DNA of 64,000 nucleotides from Protopterus annectens (GCF_019279795.1 NC_056745.1:507433579-507497578), one strand, 5' to 3'; positions 35,932-47,024 are shown, counted from the first letter of the stretch. Made by a program: numbers and translations. Notes: generated from the sequence alone by a model not told the origin.

Positions 35932-37436
35932 CTAAATCTGGGAGGCTTTACTTGCAGGAAATCTAACAGTTTGCATAGATTTAGCTTTTTCCTCCATCTT
36001 TTTAACAACTGCTCTGTTGCCAAACAGGCGGTCTTGGTTTAAGGGAGCATCTAGTAATTTAGCTTTAACATGATCTGAAAAATTTTGCTCCTTAAGCCAA
36101 GCATGCCTTCCAAGAACAGTGACAGCAGCCCTGCAAGATGCATCTAAAGAGTCAAAACCACATTGCAAAGTATGTTTACCAACTTGTTCAGCAGAATGCA
36201 TTAAACCCTGTAATTCTTTATTTTCAGCACAGTCAGGAATCATCATTTTCTGTTTAAGTAGTCCAATAATACGCTGCTGATACTTTAACATATGAAACTG
36301 GCAGTTTAAGGCACTAATGGCCAAAGTAGCAGAAGTGTATACCTTCTTAACCCATCTGTCCAGGGCCCTGGAATCTCTATCAGAGGGGGTAGGACTTTTG
36401 GCAGTAGTAGCCTTAAAGCCTTTGTGTCCCTGGGAAATGGTCTCTGGGTCTGCAGAAGGATTTTTAAAGAGGAACTTGTGAGAGTCAGGTACTCTAAAAT
36501 CTGTCAGGTTTCCTGGGAGCTGGGGGTAAAGAGTCTGGGGCCAGGCTAGATTCCAAGAAGGCATCATCTACAACGTCCAGTATAGGAGGGATAGCTAAAG
36601 GCCTGTGTTGAGGTAGGAGTAAGAATTCCCTAAGTCTCTTTTTGGAGTCAGAGTAATCCTGGCTTTCCCGGCAGAAATGGTCCCTAAGTGTGTGCAAGGT
36701 TTCACCAAAGGAAAAATCTTCTGGAGGGGAAGCAGAGGGTATAGAGTCCTCTGTATCAGAATCCTCATAGGTAGATAAGGGCAAATTCCCTCTGGTCATC
36801 AGAAGGAACAGAAATTTAAAAATCCTAATCAGAAGAATCAGAAGAAAAATCAGTTCTAGGTCTTTTAGAGGGAGAAGGCTGGCTTCCCCTAATTAGAGTA
36901 ATAAGGTCTTCAGCCATTCTTATAATTTGTTTTTTAGGCATACGGGCCTGATCATGCGGTTTGGATGTCGGTTTTCTAGGCGTGGGTTGTGTTTTAGCCT
37001 TGAAGAAGATGGCGTCTGTTTGAAATGCAAGTCCGTAGGCCTGAATACACCCTCAGAAGCCGGTGCCTATACAGCGGCTCCGGACCCATCCAAGATAGAG
37101 GCATCCGCAGGTTCCATAGTCGAAGAAGCATCTCGTGGCATACTGGACTCTGGAATGGGTCTCAGTAGAGGCCTGAGAATCTGAAGTAGCTGGTATCAGG
37201 GGCTGCGAAAGCCCCTCACCGAGTACTGGTGAACTGGCGACTAGCTTAATGGAAGCGACATCAGCAGCTTAGTACCTATGCAGTCTGTCTCTGTCTTTAT
37301 CTTTATGTTTTTTTGGAGTGTCGGTAGTTGGATGGCTTACAGAAGCCATTTCTGGATAATTAAACCAAGTACCGAAATAGTTTGTGGCAAAAATGGACTG
37401 ACGACGAGCAGTTCGAGGATTGAATAAGGCGCAAAA
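35932..37436 (-). pseudogene. DIRS-10 gag, 3' part
   Basis: The helical domain with HAWLKEQNFSDHVKAKLLDA is at 36060-36110. The acidic block (YEDSDTEDSIPSASPPEDFS) is at 36690-36800, and the basic tail is near 35932. At 37436 the frame is cut between the CR and FCALFN residues of the Cys/His array; it resumes at 42990. Other frame changes are present at about 36490 and 36830, and a stop follows the KDKDRDRLH segment. Confidence 0.75.
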
Positions 37437-37466
37437 AGTACAGTTTTGTACCTACCATAAATGTAG

Positions 37467-37647
37467 ATGTCCGAGAGACATGCAACTGCAGTCATATCAT
37501 GTGGGTTGTCCTGCCTCAGGCAGCCCTCGGTCGGCCGGATTCCAAAGTCTGGGTCCGACGTCGGCTGATGTCGCTTTTCTCTCCGACGTCAGAGCGGCTG
37601 GAGTATATAAGCATCAGCCGACGCCATTTTCTTCAGTGTTTCTTGCC
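37467..37647 (+). repeat. DIRS-11 left inverted terminal repeat
   Basis: Inverted partner of 42812-42989. It carries the promoter-like block in the opposite orientation (TATATAA at 37604-37610, CGACGTCA at about 37584-37591), facing into the element on the plus strand. The 30-base outer extension lies at 37437-37466. Confidence 0.9.
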
Positions 37648-37817
37648 CCAGATGCCAGGTGCCCTCCAAGGAAGGCTGTAATCAAATTGGAAGACAAAAA
37701 CAGGATTCCAAACAAATACATGAGCAATAAAACAAATACACCATAACAGATATCCCCAGCTAAGAGAGAGGGGATAGGAGTGGACCCTAAGCATAGAGGG
37801 GTATGGAGGGAGGGACC

Positions 37818-37914
37818 GACTGCAGTTGCATGTCTCTCGGACATCTACATTTATGGTAGGTACAAAACTGTACTATGTCCTTCAAGAATGCAACTGCAGT
37901 CATAACATGTGGGT
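37818..37914. repeat. DIRS-11 internal complementary region
   Basis: Positions 37818-37874 are the exact reverse complement of the left end, and 37875-37911 the exact reverse complement of the right end, joined GTACT|ATGTCC. The copy is perfect over the inspected bases, which implies recent insertion. Confidence 0.95.
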
Positions 37915-39105
37915 AGAATACCATAGCTTAGCTGGGGAGGAGGTATGCTCTAGGAAAGAGATGGTGTGGCAATCAAACCCTGCAGGACTGCCAAGCAAAG
38001 CCTGCTCTGGATCTGGAATATAGGGGAGATTGTAGTGTTTTGAGAATGTATGCACGGAGCTCCATGTAGCAGCTTCTAGAATGTCCTTTGTAGGCACCCC
38101 TCTTAAAAATGCTGTAGAGGTGGCTGTAGCTCTGGTGGAATGTGGTCTGACATAGGCTGGAACAGTCTTTCCATGAAAGGAATAACAGAATCTGATGCAA
38201 TGTCCAATCCATTTAGAAATAGTCTGTTTTGAAATAGCTTTTCCTTGGACTGCAGGGGCGTAAGCTACAAAAAGCTGTTCAGACTTCCTACTGGCCTTGG
38301 TTCTGTCCAGGTAGTATCGAAGTTGTCTATGAATGTCCAAGGTATGTAAAAGCCTTTCCCCCTTATTCTCAGGATTGGGGAAGAAGGCAGGCAGATGAAT
38401 GGCTTGATTCAGAGAAACCCTAGATACCACCTTTGGCATAAAGGTAGGGTTGGTCCTTAATGAAACCCTGTCTCTGCGGAAAATAATAAAGGGTGGTATT
38501 GCCATTAGGGCCTGTAGTTCGGAAACCCTTCTTGCTGAGGTGATTGCCAACAGGAAGGCTGTTTTCCATGAGAGAAATTGCAAGTCAATTGAAGCTGCTG
38601 GCTCAAAAGGAGGTAGAGTCAGTTTTTCTAAGACAAAATTGAGTTCCCAGGCTGGCACTGGGGCCTTTCTTGGTGGCTTAATGTTCTTGATTCCCCTGAG
38701 GAATTGTCTTAGTAAGGGGTGAGAAAAAACAGGAGGATCAGTGTTGTATCTAGCTGAAATAGCAGATGCATGTATTTTTATTGACGAATATGAGAGACCA
38801 CTCTGTAACCTATCTGCCAAATATTCCAAGATAAGTGGGATGTTGAGTAATGATGCATCATGCCCTTTGCTGATATTCCAATTGCTGAATCTTTTCCACT
38901 TTGCTATGTAGACCTTTCTGGTGGACGGTCTTCGAGCCTCTGTTAGTATCCGCTGAACTTCCTTGGAGAGAGGTAAGTTGAATTTATTTATGGGATCTCC
39001 CAGGCTGTTAGCTGCAGAGTCTGGAGGTTTGGATGCAGTGTTTCGAAATTGTGCCGAGTCAAAAGTAGAGGCCACTGAGGGAGGGCCTACCTCCTGGTGT
39101 GACAT
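37900..39105 (-). CDS. DIRS-11 tyrosine recombinase
   Basis: It is a continuous frame of about 400 codons from the Met at 39103-39105 (MSHQEVGPPS). The core-binding domain has ARRPSTRKVYIAKWKRF and ILEYLADRLQSGLSYSS. The catalytic domain has SARRVSELQALMA (Arg I), GKAISKQTISKWIGHC, HSTRATATS (HxxR), and AATWSSVHTFSKHY with the candidate nucleophile Tyr. It would cut and join circular DIRS DNA and target DNA. The last residues diverge from the VLQG-type end because one base is missing in the run near 37993. The start is uncertain: the frame remains open far upstream because of a frameshift in pol. Confidence 0.8.
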   Translation of the reverse strand: MSHQEVGPPSVASTFDSAQFRNTASKPPDSAANSLGDPINKFNLPLSKEVQRILTEARRPSTRKVYIAKWKRFSNWNISKGHDASLLNIPLILEYLADRLQSGLSYSSIKIHASAISARYNTDPPVFSHPLLRQFLRGIKNIKPPRKAPVPAWELNFVLEKLTLPPFEPAASIDLQFLSWKTAFLLAITSARRVSELQALMAIPPFIIFRRDRVSLRTNPTFMPKVVSRVSLNQAIHLPAFFPNPENKGERLLHTLDIHRQLRYYLDRTKASRKSEQLFVAYAPAVQGKAISKQTISKWIGHCIRFCYSFHGKTVPAYVRPHSTRATATSTAFLRGVPTKDILEAATWSSVHTFSKHYNLPYIPDPEQALLGSPAGFDCHTISFLEHTSSPAKLWYSTHML

Positions 39106-41001
39106 ATGCTCCGTAGTAGTGGGTACCAGTGTTGCCTTGGCCAATCCGGAGCTATTATGATTCCCTTGGGCTTCTCTGCTTTGATCTTTAGTAATACTGA
39201 GGTCATCAGTGGCAGAGGTGGGAATGCATAGATTGCTAGGGAGTTCCAGTTGAATGAAAGAGCATCTATTTTCCAAGCCTTTAGATGGTATGTCCTTGTG
39301 CAAAATTTTGGTAGTAGATGATTGAGGTGAGAGGCAAATAGGTCCACTTCTGGCTTGCCCCATGTCGAAGTGAGTTGCCTGAAAGCCTTCGGATGCAACC
39401 TCCACTCGTGTGGATCTGTGAAATTCCTGCTTAGGCTGTCCGCCAACACATTGTCTTTTCCTGGAACAAACTGTGATTGCAACTGGATGTTTAGACTCAG
39501 TGATTTTTCCCAAAGCTGCATTGTCAGTCTGCAAAGGGGATAAGAGTGAGTGCCCCCCTGCTTGTTTATGTACCACATCACAGTGGTGTTGTCTGTCTGT
39601 ATCATTAAATGACCTTGCTGGAGTTGGTTTTGAAAAGCCTCGATAGCATGCATCACTGCCAGCATTTCCTTTTGATTTATATGCAGATGTGTTTCCTTTG
39701 GAGACCATTGTCCTTGTATACATCTGCCTTCCATGTACGCCCCCCATCCGAGGTCTGAGGCGTCTGTAGTCATGGTCTGTGTTATCTGTGGTTTTTTGAA
39801 TGACAAACCTGTGTTTTCCTGGCTCACCGAAGCCCACCATAGGAATTCCTTTTGTAAGCATGGAATGAGTGGAATGATTGTCTCCAAGTTGTTGCTGTGC
39901 TGAGACCAAACGCTTTTTAGGTACCATTGAAGCTTTCTCATGTGTAGTTTTGCTAATGGAACCAGTAGAATGCAGAATGCCATGTAACCCAGGGCCTGTA
40001 GGAATCTCCTTGCAGTCATCTGGGTGAGTTTTGCTAAACCTTTGAAGTATTGAGTTAACTTCTCTTGCTTGTCTTCTGTCAGGTAAGACATTTGAGAGGC
40101 TGTGTCTAGTTTGGCTCCTAAGAAGATTATTTGCTGGGATGGCTGCAGTCTTGACTTTTGGAAGTTGACTGTGTATCCCAGAGCTTGAATTAATCGTATG
40201 ACATATTCCAGATTTTTTTGTCAACATCAATTTGTCGTCCGCTTGTATGAGGCAGTCGTCCAGGTACGGGTAAATTTGTATACCCTGGAGCCTGCAATGA
40301 GCAATTACTGAAGCCAGGCATTTTGTAAACACTCTGGGCGCAGTAGATAAGCCAAATGGCAATGCTGAGAATTGATAATGCTCTGGCCCTGCAAGAAATC
40401 TGAGGTATCTTCTGCAACTGTGTCTGATAGGGACATGCAGGTATGCCTCCTTGAGGTCCAGAGTAATCAGCCACGACTCCTTGCCCAGCATGGGAAGGAG
40501 TTGCTGTAGAGTCAGCATTTTGAACTTTGGTACTATGAGAAAGGTGTTTAATGCGGACAAGTCCAGTATTGGTCTCCACTGAGTTTCTTTTCTTGGAACA
40601 AGGAACAGTCTTGAGTAAAATCCCTGTTCTTGTTGTGGAAATCTTTCTATTGCTTTCATTTGAGTTAGTAGAGAGATTTGCTTGATAGCCTCTACCCTTT
40701 GATGTTGTGGTAGATTTGGCATGCCTTGTTTTCTTGGTAAGGTGTGAAAATGAAACCTGTACCCTCGGTCTATAATGTCCAAAATCCATTTGTCCTTTGT
40801 CAGTCTGTGCCAGTTTTCTGCAAACAGAGATAATTTCCCGCCCAAGGGAGCTTCTAGTTGTTCCCTGGTAGGCGGTAGTAGAGGAAAGTCATTGAGATTG
40901 TGGTTGTTGGGCAGGAGAAACCCCTGCGTCACCTCTTTGGTTTCCTGACTGCCATTGACGTCCCCTGTAAGGGCCTCTGTATTGGCCTCTTCCTCGGCCA
41001 C
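39087..41001 (-). pseudogene. DIRS-11 pol (RT, RNase H, MT-like), one frameshift and one nonsense
   Basis: From 41001 the frame reads a Glu-rich leader, then RT (KDKWILDIIDRGYRFHFHT, FYSRLFLVPRK, LDLKEAYLHVPI, LPFGLSTAPRVF, IYPYLDDCLIQ with both catalytic Asp). A base inserted in a T run near 40210 moves RT out of frame. The correct frame continues at 40091 with the thumb, RNase H (TTDASDLGWGAY, NQKEMLAVMHA, TDNTTVMWY) and the MT-like block (EVDLFASHLN, YAFPPLPL, APDWPRQHWYPLL). It stops at 39087, where a Trp codon of DIRS-13 has become TAG. The pol start overlaps the end of gag by about 110 bases. Confidence 0.85.
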
Positions 41002-42691
41002 GTCTGTTCTTACCCCTTTGAAACTTTTCTGGATTAGGAAAGGACCAGTTTTTTGAAGGCCAATTCCTACTGAATCTGGGGGGTTGAACCTGGAGGAAAT
41101 CCTTCACAGTTTGAACTGATTTTACTTTTTCTTCGATGGTATTTAGCACATCCTTAGCATTTGCACCAAAAAGCTTGTTCTTTTCCAAAGGTGCATCCAG
41201 AAGTTTTGCTTTTACATGATCTGGTAGAGGTTGATCTTTTAACCAAGCATGTCTTCGCATCACTGCCCCTGTCATAGCTGCCCTACATGAAGCTTCCAGT
41301 GCATCATATCCACACTGCAGGAAGTGATTGCTTACTTGCTGAGTGTTATGTACAGCTTCCTGCAAAGTCTTCCTGTCTAAAGGATCAGGAGAAACTAGTG
41401 TTTTTTGTAAATCTTCTAAGAGATAATCCTGATATTGGAACATATGAAAAAGGCAATTTAAAGCTCTCATAGATAAGGTAGTGGAAGTGTAAACCTTTTT
41501 ACCCCATCTCTCTAATGACCTTGCTTCCCTGTTGGAGGGCAAAGGATTTTTTGAGGTGGAGGCTGAAACTCCTTTAGGCCCCTGTGAAATAGTTTCCAGA
41601 TCAACAGTATGGGCCCTGAATAAATGGGAATGAGTTTCTGGGACCCTGTAATACCTGTCTGGCTTGGCTGGTGCAGGAGGGAGAGTATCAGGGGTAGCAC
41701 TAGAATCAGAATACAAATCATCCAGAACATAAAGTACAGGACAAATAGCTAAGGGCCTGTGCTGAGGCTTCTTAAGGAAAGTCCTAAGGCGTTTCCTGGA
41801 ATCAGAATATTCCTGGCCCTGCCACTTGAAATGTTCCCTCATGGTGTGCAGAACTTCCCCAAAGGAAATATCCTCAGGAGGGGAAGCCGAAGGTATGGAA
41901 TCTTCTGCATCTGAGTCCTCATAGGTCTGGAAGAGCTCTTCCTGGCTATCAGAGTGGACAGAGCCCTCAGAGTCTTCATCTGAAGGAGTAGGGTCAGAGG
42001 GTTCAACCCGGGCCTTTATCAGGAGGAGGCTGGGATGCTCTCTCTGGATGGGTCTGCGAACCTCTAATCATGGAAATTAAATCAGCAGCCATGGACATAA
42101 TTTGTGTCTCTGGAGTCGGCTGAGGTGAGGATCTAGAAGTAATATGCTTTGTTTTGCTGGCTGCCTTAGCCCTAGTGTAGGCCTTAACAGACATGGCCAT
42201 AGGAGGCCTGGCAGCTCCATCGCAGGAGTGACCTTGTCTACAGCAATGGTCTCGGCATTTCCTCGGTTTCGTATCCGGAGGAAAATCTATAACTGGCGGA
42301 GTAATGTCTGGAATCGAGTCGCCGGTAATGCGGTGTCTTCGGTTCGAGCGGTGGAGAGACCGTCTCAGAGGGAACCGGAGCACTCGCTAGGTTTTGGCGT
42401 GGAGTCGGTAGTAGATGCGGGCCGAGGATGTCGGTCCCGGTCTTTTCGCTTTTTGGGAGTTTGCGATGTCGGAAGATCCGACGGCATGGTATAAGCAAAT
42501 TTATCGCCGAAAAAGTCTTCAGCGAACTCCGCCCGGCCTGAGAGTGCGCTTGTTGAAGCGAGCACAGGCTACACAGGCCGAGACGTTGTGGTCTGGGCCC
42601 AGGCAAGGGAGGCAGTAAGAGTGGAAATCCTTATGAGGTATTTGTTTACCACAAAAAAGACAATTGTTAACTTTTCAGTAATTTCTGACAT
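40889..42691 (-). pseudogene. DIRS-11 gag
   Basis: The ATG is at 42689-42691. One base is missing in the following T run compared with DIRS-13, so the Cys/His array (CGKQIPHKDFH, CLPCLGPDH) is out of frame with the ATG. The Ser/Thr/Pro-rich part lies in mixed frames at 42003-42606. The C-terminal 317 codons are clean (40889-41842): MREHFKWQGQEYSDS, DRYYRVPETHSHLF, HAWLKDQPLPDHVKAKLLDA and a Arg/Gly-rich RGRGRGQYRGPYRGR tail suited to RNA binding. Confidence 0.8.
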
Positions 42692-42811
42692 CGGCTGAGG
42701 CAAGAAAAGGTCCCCAACGGGGTACTTAGCTTTTTTGATGACTTCGGTATCGTAGAATACAGGAGCTGACCGACCGGCACTTGCGAACTGCTTCTGCTTC
42801 GGGCACCGCGC

Positions 42812-42989
42812 GGCAAGAAAGACTGAAGAAAATGGCGTCGGCTGATGCTTATATACTCCAGCCGCTCTGACGGAGAGAAAAGCGACATCAGCCGACGTCG
42901 GACCCAGACTTTGGAATCCGGCCGACCGAGGGCTGCCTGAGGCAGGACAACCCACATGTTATGACTGCAGTTGCATTCTTGAAGGACAT
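42812..42989 (-). repeat. DIRS-11 right inverted terminal repeat
   Basis: Inverted partner of 37467-37647. A few bases including the CRE core are missing (TGACGGAG here against TGACGTCGGAG in DIRS-13). AGTATATAAG remains on the minus strand at about 42848-42857. Confidence 0.9.
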
Positions 42990-43103
42990 CCGACAGTGAC
43001 GGATGTTGTGGTCTGGGCCTAGGCAAGGAATGCAGCACAAATGAAAATCTTTATGAGGTACTTGCTTTCCACAGGTAATACAATTGTTAACTTTAACTGA
43101 CAT
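42990..43103 (-). pseudogene. DIRS-10 gag, 5' part
   Basis: The ATG is at 43101-43103. CITCGKQVPHKDFH, CIPCLGPDHN and HCR run in frame to 42990, where DIRS-11 begins. Joined over DIRS-11, the next residues are FCALFNPRT at 37436, in frame and matching the DIRS-5 gag, so DIRS-11 interrupted gag at a codon boundary with no bases gained or lost. Confidence 0.85.
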
Positions 43104-43239
43104 CGGTTTAGAGCAAGAAAAAGGATCCCCAACGGGGTACTTAACTTTTTTGAGGACTTCGGTTCTGAAACTTGAAAACGAAAATTTCAGGAGTCGGCCG
43201 ACCAGCACTTACGAACTGCTTCTGCTTCGGGCACCGCAC

Positions 43240-43421
43240 GGCAAGAAAGACTGGGGTAATGGTGTCGGCTGCATGCTTTATAGCCCCGACTACCTGACGT
43301 CATGGAAGAAGAGACAGCATCCGACGAAGGACCCAAGACTTTGATAATCAGGCCGGCTGAGGGCTACCTGCAGGCAGATAACCCAAATGTAATGACTGCA
43401 ACAGTGAAACACAAAGAACAT
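43240..43421 (-). repeat. DIRS-10 right inverted terminal repeat
   Basis: Inverted partner of 32347-32528; it ends at GAACAT and is followed by host DIRS-9 sequence. Confidence 0.85.
43277..43302 (-). promoter_or_regulatory. TATA/CRE-like promoter in DIRS-10 right ITR
   Basis: A perfect TGACGTCA (43295-43302) is followed on the minus strand by GGCTATAAAG (43277-43286), about 175 bases before the gag ATG at 43103. The role is inferred. Confidence 0.45.
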
Positions 43422-44182
43422 CCAAAGTTCACCCTGCCATGACCAGTGGATGCTCCAACCAACACAGAATGTGGCAGCAACAACTGCTTGTTAATGCCAC
43501 TACAAAGTTCACAGGATGTGTTAGAATGGACACTAAAACTGCTACAGTGTAATACTACCATGTGGAATCTCACTAAAGGAACAAGACAAACAGAATCTGC
43601 CATGTGTCCAAGAAGATGAAGTACTGAAGCTGCAGAGGAGGGCTGTGAACCCCATATGTAAGAAGCCTTTAGACAAAGTGAGCTCAGTCTTGACAATAGC
43701 TTGGCTATACAAGTGACTATATTCAAAGGGCAGCCCATAAATTCTAGCACCTGAACTGGTTCCAGGCTGGACTTTTCTTAATTCACTCCTATGTCCAATG
43801 ACAGACAGCTGGAGTAAGGAATCTTGAGCTTTGATTAGGGATATCCTTGTGAAGTGGTGAAGAGCCAGTCTTCCAGGTAAGGGAAGCTCTAGAATCCTTG
43901 CAGTCTAAGCCAGGCTGCCACTACTGCCATGCATTTTGTGAATATCCAGTGAGTTGTGGTAAGAACAAAGAACAAAACACTAAACTGGTGATGACTAGCT
44001 CCCAATCAAAAGCATATAAATCTCCCGAGTGCCTTGCTATCTTCATGTAATTGTAGGCATCCCTGGGATCCCTCAAGCACATACAGTCATCCTTCCTCAA
44101 GACAGGTTAAATGGACTGCACCATAATCATCCAGAATTTGGTCATTTTGAAAAAAACAGAGGCTTGCCATGATCCAGAACTG
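43422..44182 (-). pseudogene. DIRS-9 second fragment: RT thumb and palm
   Basis: LGHMADSVCLVPLVRFHMVV aligns with the RT thumb of DIRS-12, and further sequence to 44182 covers the palm and the segment before ILDLS. It continues the RNase H of 31101-32314 across DIRS-10. At 44182 it is cut by the Penelope-like element and resumes at 48726-48739, which repeats its last 14 bases. Confidence 0.65.
44169..44182 (+). repeat. 14-bp target-site duplication, left copy
   Basis: ATGATCCAGAACTG here and at 48726-48739 flank the Penelope-like element. One copy is expected in intact DIRS-9 (compare GAGATCCAGAATGG in DIRS-12 at about 53516). Confidence 0.85.
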
Positions 44183-45833
44183 ATTGATGTAATGCACAGA
44201 ATCCCCAATAAGTGCTTGCTCACCTTTGGTAAAACAACAGCAGAAATGCACTCCGTTCGCAGTTATTTATTGCCCATGACAGACCAATGATAGATACATC
44301 CAAAACACATAGGCGTGCCCAAACGCAAGTCATACATGAACAATAGTTGAAGAACCTCCAACTAATTTGCTGTATATCAAACTGTTGTAAAATCCATACA
44401 AACTGGTAAACGTGAAGAATTCACTGAAGACCAGGGTTTCTAAAATCCATAAGATAAATGAATGTAGGTTAAGCGCTTTCACCTGTTATTCGGGCTTCTT
44501 CAGAACACTGAATGCCTAAAGTGTACGCCTTAAATAAACATTTTGGCGCCAAAAATATTTTAAAAAGTTAAAGGGACCTAGCCCTATATATAAATGTAAT
44601 TTCATGCCCTACTGTAAACATTAATCTTGTGGGCTGAAATATCTTTTGCCATATGTTCAAAAAAGTTTACTGATCACAATAACCAGCAAAACACATGATA
44701 AACTGTAAACTCTCAGCTTATATTTTATGCCATCACTAGTGCATATGAAATATTTTTGTTGCTTTTGCTTAGCACTACTATATCAGTTGATGATTATAAT
44801 AACCATAATTATACTTGCTACTTAAATATGACTATACGTTGTTGTATTTATGCATTATTTGTATGTCCAAAATAGTACATGTCTATACCAATTTGGTGGA
44901 TTTTTTACGAGGGTATTGAAGAACCAAATGTTTTACACTTGCGCGCTTTAAAATAAGCGCTGTTATTAATGTTGTGTGTATTTTCAAATACCCTCTTCAC
45001 CTTCCCCTATGCCCATCTAAAAAAATGGTAGTAATACTAATTAGGTCGATGATGAATTATTAACTACACACAATCTGTAAAAATGGTTCAAAATATAAAC
45101 ATGTAAAACATAAATATAAAAATGTGTTAATGTTGAGTAAGTGGATGCTTGCTCTAAATGTTCACATAATTGTAAAACCAATAACTAATGCCCATTTTTG
45201 ATGCAGTAAATAATGCAACCTACAAATAAAATGATGTGACATAATAAATGACAGAATGATATGTGACAGAATAAAAAACAATAACAAAGTAAAAAATAAT
45301 AAATATAGAACAATCTCTTCTGCCACTCTTTTCTATATGTGTGTGATATTCAAGGCATATAAAGTAACCTGATGTAAATTCATTATTTTATACTCCTACT
45401 TCGTCCTTGTCATATTGACTAGTTGATGAATATTTACTCCCTAACTCATTAAAATATATACAGAATCAAATGAGAGCTATTTGACAACTAATCTGAATTA
45501 AAATATAGAACGATTGCGAGCTCAACATACTCAAATCTCTTTAATGGTATTCAATAATATTTGGACATATATCTAATTCATTGTTATTGTATAAAATTCT
45601 ATGAACAGAAACCTGTCCTTCTGACATCCCATTATGAACTAAATACATAAAATTAATATAAAATTATTATACATAGAGCATATTGTATATAAATTTATTG
45701 TATATATATCTGTTACTAACCATGTTAAAATTGATAATTGCTTAATTAAAACTAATATTTAATATTTAATATACTTAAAAATATTTAAAAATTAAACTGA
45801 TGTGTTTAATGTGTTAGAATGGATTTTAATGAG
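44183..45833 (-). repeat. PLE left inverted arm
   Basis: It is an inverted copy of 46997-48698 with only scattered differences. It ends at the GAG codon just downstream of the central frame's ATG. It contains the hammerhead-like motif on the minus strand (about 44463-44540). Confidence 0.9.
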
Positions 45834-47024
45834 TTGCTGTCATTTAATCGATATTTAGACGATATCTACATTCTATTGAATTCCAGTTTGGAACAATTAG
45901 AACAATTTATAGATTTTCTCAATGGTAGTAGTGGATTTCTAAAATTTACTTATGAATATAACACCACTGGAATAGCGTATTTAGACACATTTATTTATGA
46001 ACATGAAGGTAATTTACATTCTAGAATATATAGAAAAAATACATTTTCAAATGACTATTTGCAATATAATAGTTTTCATCCCACTAAACTTAAATATAAT
46101 ATCTACAAGGGCCAATGTATTCGGGCCTGTAGAATGACATCGGACTTTAATACTTTGGTTTGTGAATTAAACACAATAAAAACTATGTTTAAAGATAGGG
46201 GATATCCTATAGATATGATGGACAATGTGACTCAATATATCTTAGACGAGTGGGGAAAAAAATACAAACCTCTATTAGGTTTAGGAAATCAAATTTCAGG
46301 TGAACCTTCCATAAATATAAATAGTGATAGTGTTAAAGATAAAAAGAATAATACCATGAGTAACCATCAGAGAGCATTTATAATGCTGTATTGTCCTGTA
46401 TCCAGAGATATTATTGATTTATTGACTAAATATTGGCACCTAATAACTGGTGATTCCATATTATCCGAAGTCATGGGAATGAAACCTGGAATAGTCTATA
46501 AAATGGGTAATAATATTAAAATGTTACTGCAAAAACATATACAACATGATAAGAAGCAGAGTACCATACTAAAAGACTATACTAGGAAATGTGGAGGTGT
46601 AATCAATGCAATTACATTAATGATAAAAAGGAAATTGACTTACAAAATATTACGAGAACAAAAATAAAGTGTTCAAGGGGTAATTGTAAATCCAAAATGA
46701 TAGTGTACTTGGCGACGTGTAATCAATGCCAATGTTTTTATGTGGGAAAAACAGAGAGGAGTTTAAACAAATGAATTTATGAACATAATTACAAAATCAG
46801 AAAGAAGGATTCAACTAATGCATTGGCAAGACATGCTGAAAGTAAGGAACATACCAAAGGATTCAAATTTGCAATAATTGACACTGTCAAATTTTGACCC
46901 CAGAGGGTGTGATATTACAACACATTTATTATACAGGGAAGCATGGTGGCAAATCTATTTGGATGCCACCACAACCCCTGGATTAAATGATAGCATCTCA
47001 TTAAAATCCATTCTAACACATTAA
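45819..47024 (+). pseudogene. PLE reverse transcriptase C-terminus and GIY-YIG endonuclease, disabled
   Basis: A frame of 282 codons from 45819 begins just before RT motif C (RYLDDIYILL). It continues with LKFTYEYN, AYLDTFIY, IYRKNTFSNDYLQYNSFHP and RGYPIDMMDN, the conserved PLE RT thumb region. Near 46600 the frame shifts. The GIY-YIG domain then reads MIVYLATCNQC and FYVGKTERSLNK, followed by a TGA in place of an expected Arg codon, then EHNYKI, ALARHAESKEHTKGFKF, another stop, and the end LLYREAWWQIYLDATTTPGL to the stop at 47024. The RT fingers and palm before motif C are absent, so the protein cannot be active. The first five codons lie in the left arm and are antisense to the gene's own last codons. 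Confidence 0.85.

Larger units (their letters stand above)
37437..42989 (-). mobile_element. DIRS-11, near-complete family A DIRS element (5553 bp)
   Basis: The left terminus AGTACAG starts at 37437 and the right terminus GGACAT ends at 42989; both are fixed by the restored gag frame of DIRS-10. Left and right ITRs, ICR, gag, pol and YR are all present. It is the best-preserved full-length copy. Visible defects are few: an early gag frameshift, a 1-base insertion in pol near 40210, one pol nonsense codon near 39087 and a 1-base loss near the YR C-terminus. Confidence 0.95.
32315..43421 (-). mobile_element. DIRS-10, family B DIRS element containing DIRS-11
   Basis: The left terminus AGTACAG starts at 32315 and the right terminus GAACAT ends at 43421. 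Removing the nested DIRS-11 (37437-42989) leaves about 5.55 kb, equal to DIRS-11 itself. ITRs, ICR, YR, pol and gag are all in place. It is inserted in the RNase H region of DIRS-9. Confidence 0.9.

Noticed and set aside
37900-41001. A single 1033-residue RT-YR fusion protein
   Set aside because: The middle third has no similarity to any domain, and the correct RNase H/MT frame is present in the overlapping frame; one extra T near 40210 explains the fusion.
37437-42989. Interpretation as an LTR retrotransposon
   Set aside because: Terminal repeats are inverted, there is an ICR, no DDE integrase or protease is visible, and a tyrosine recombinase is encoded.
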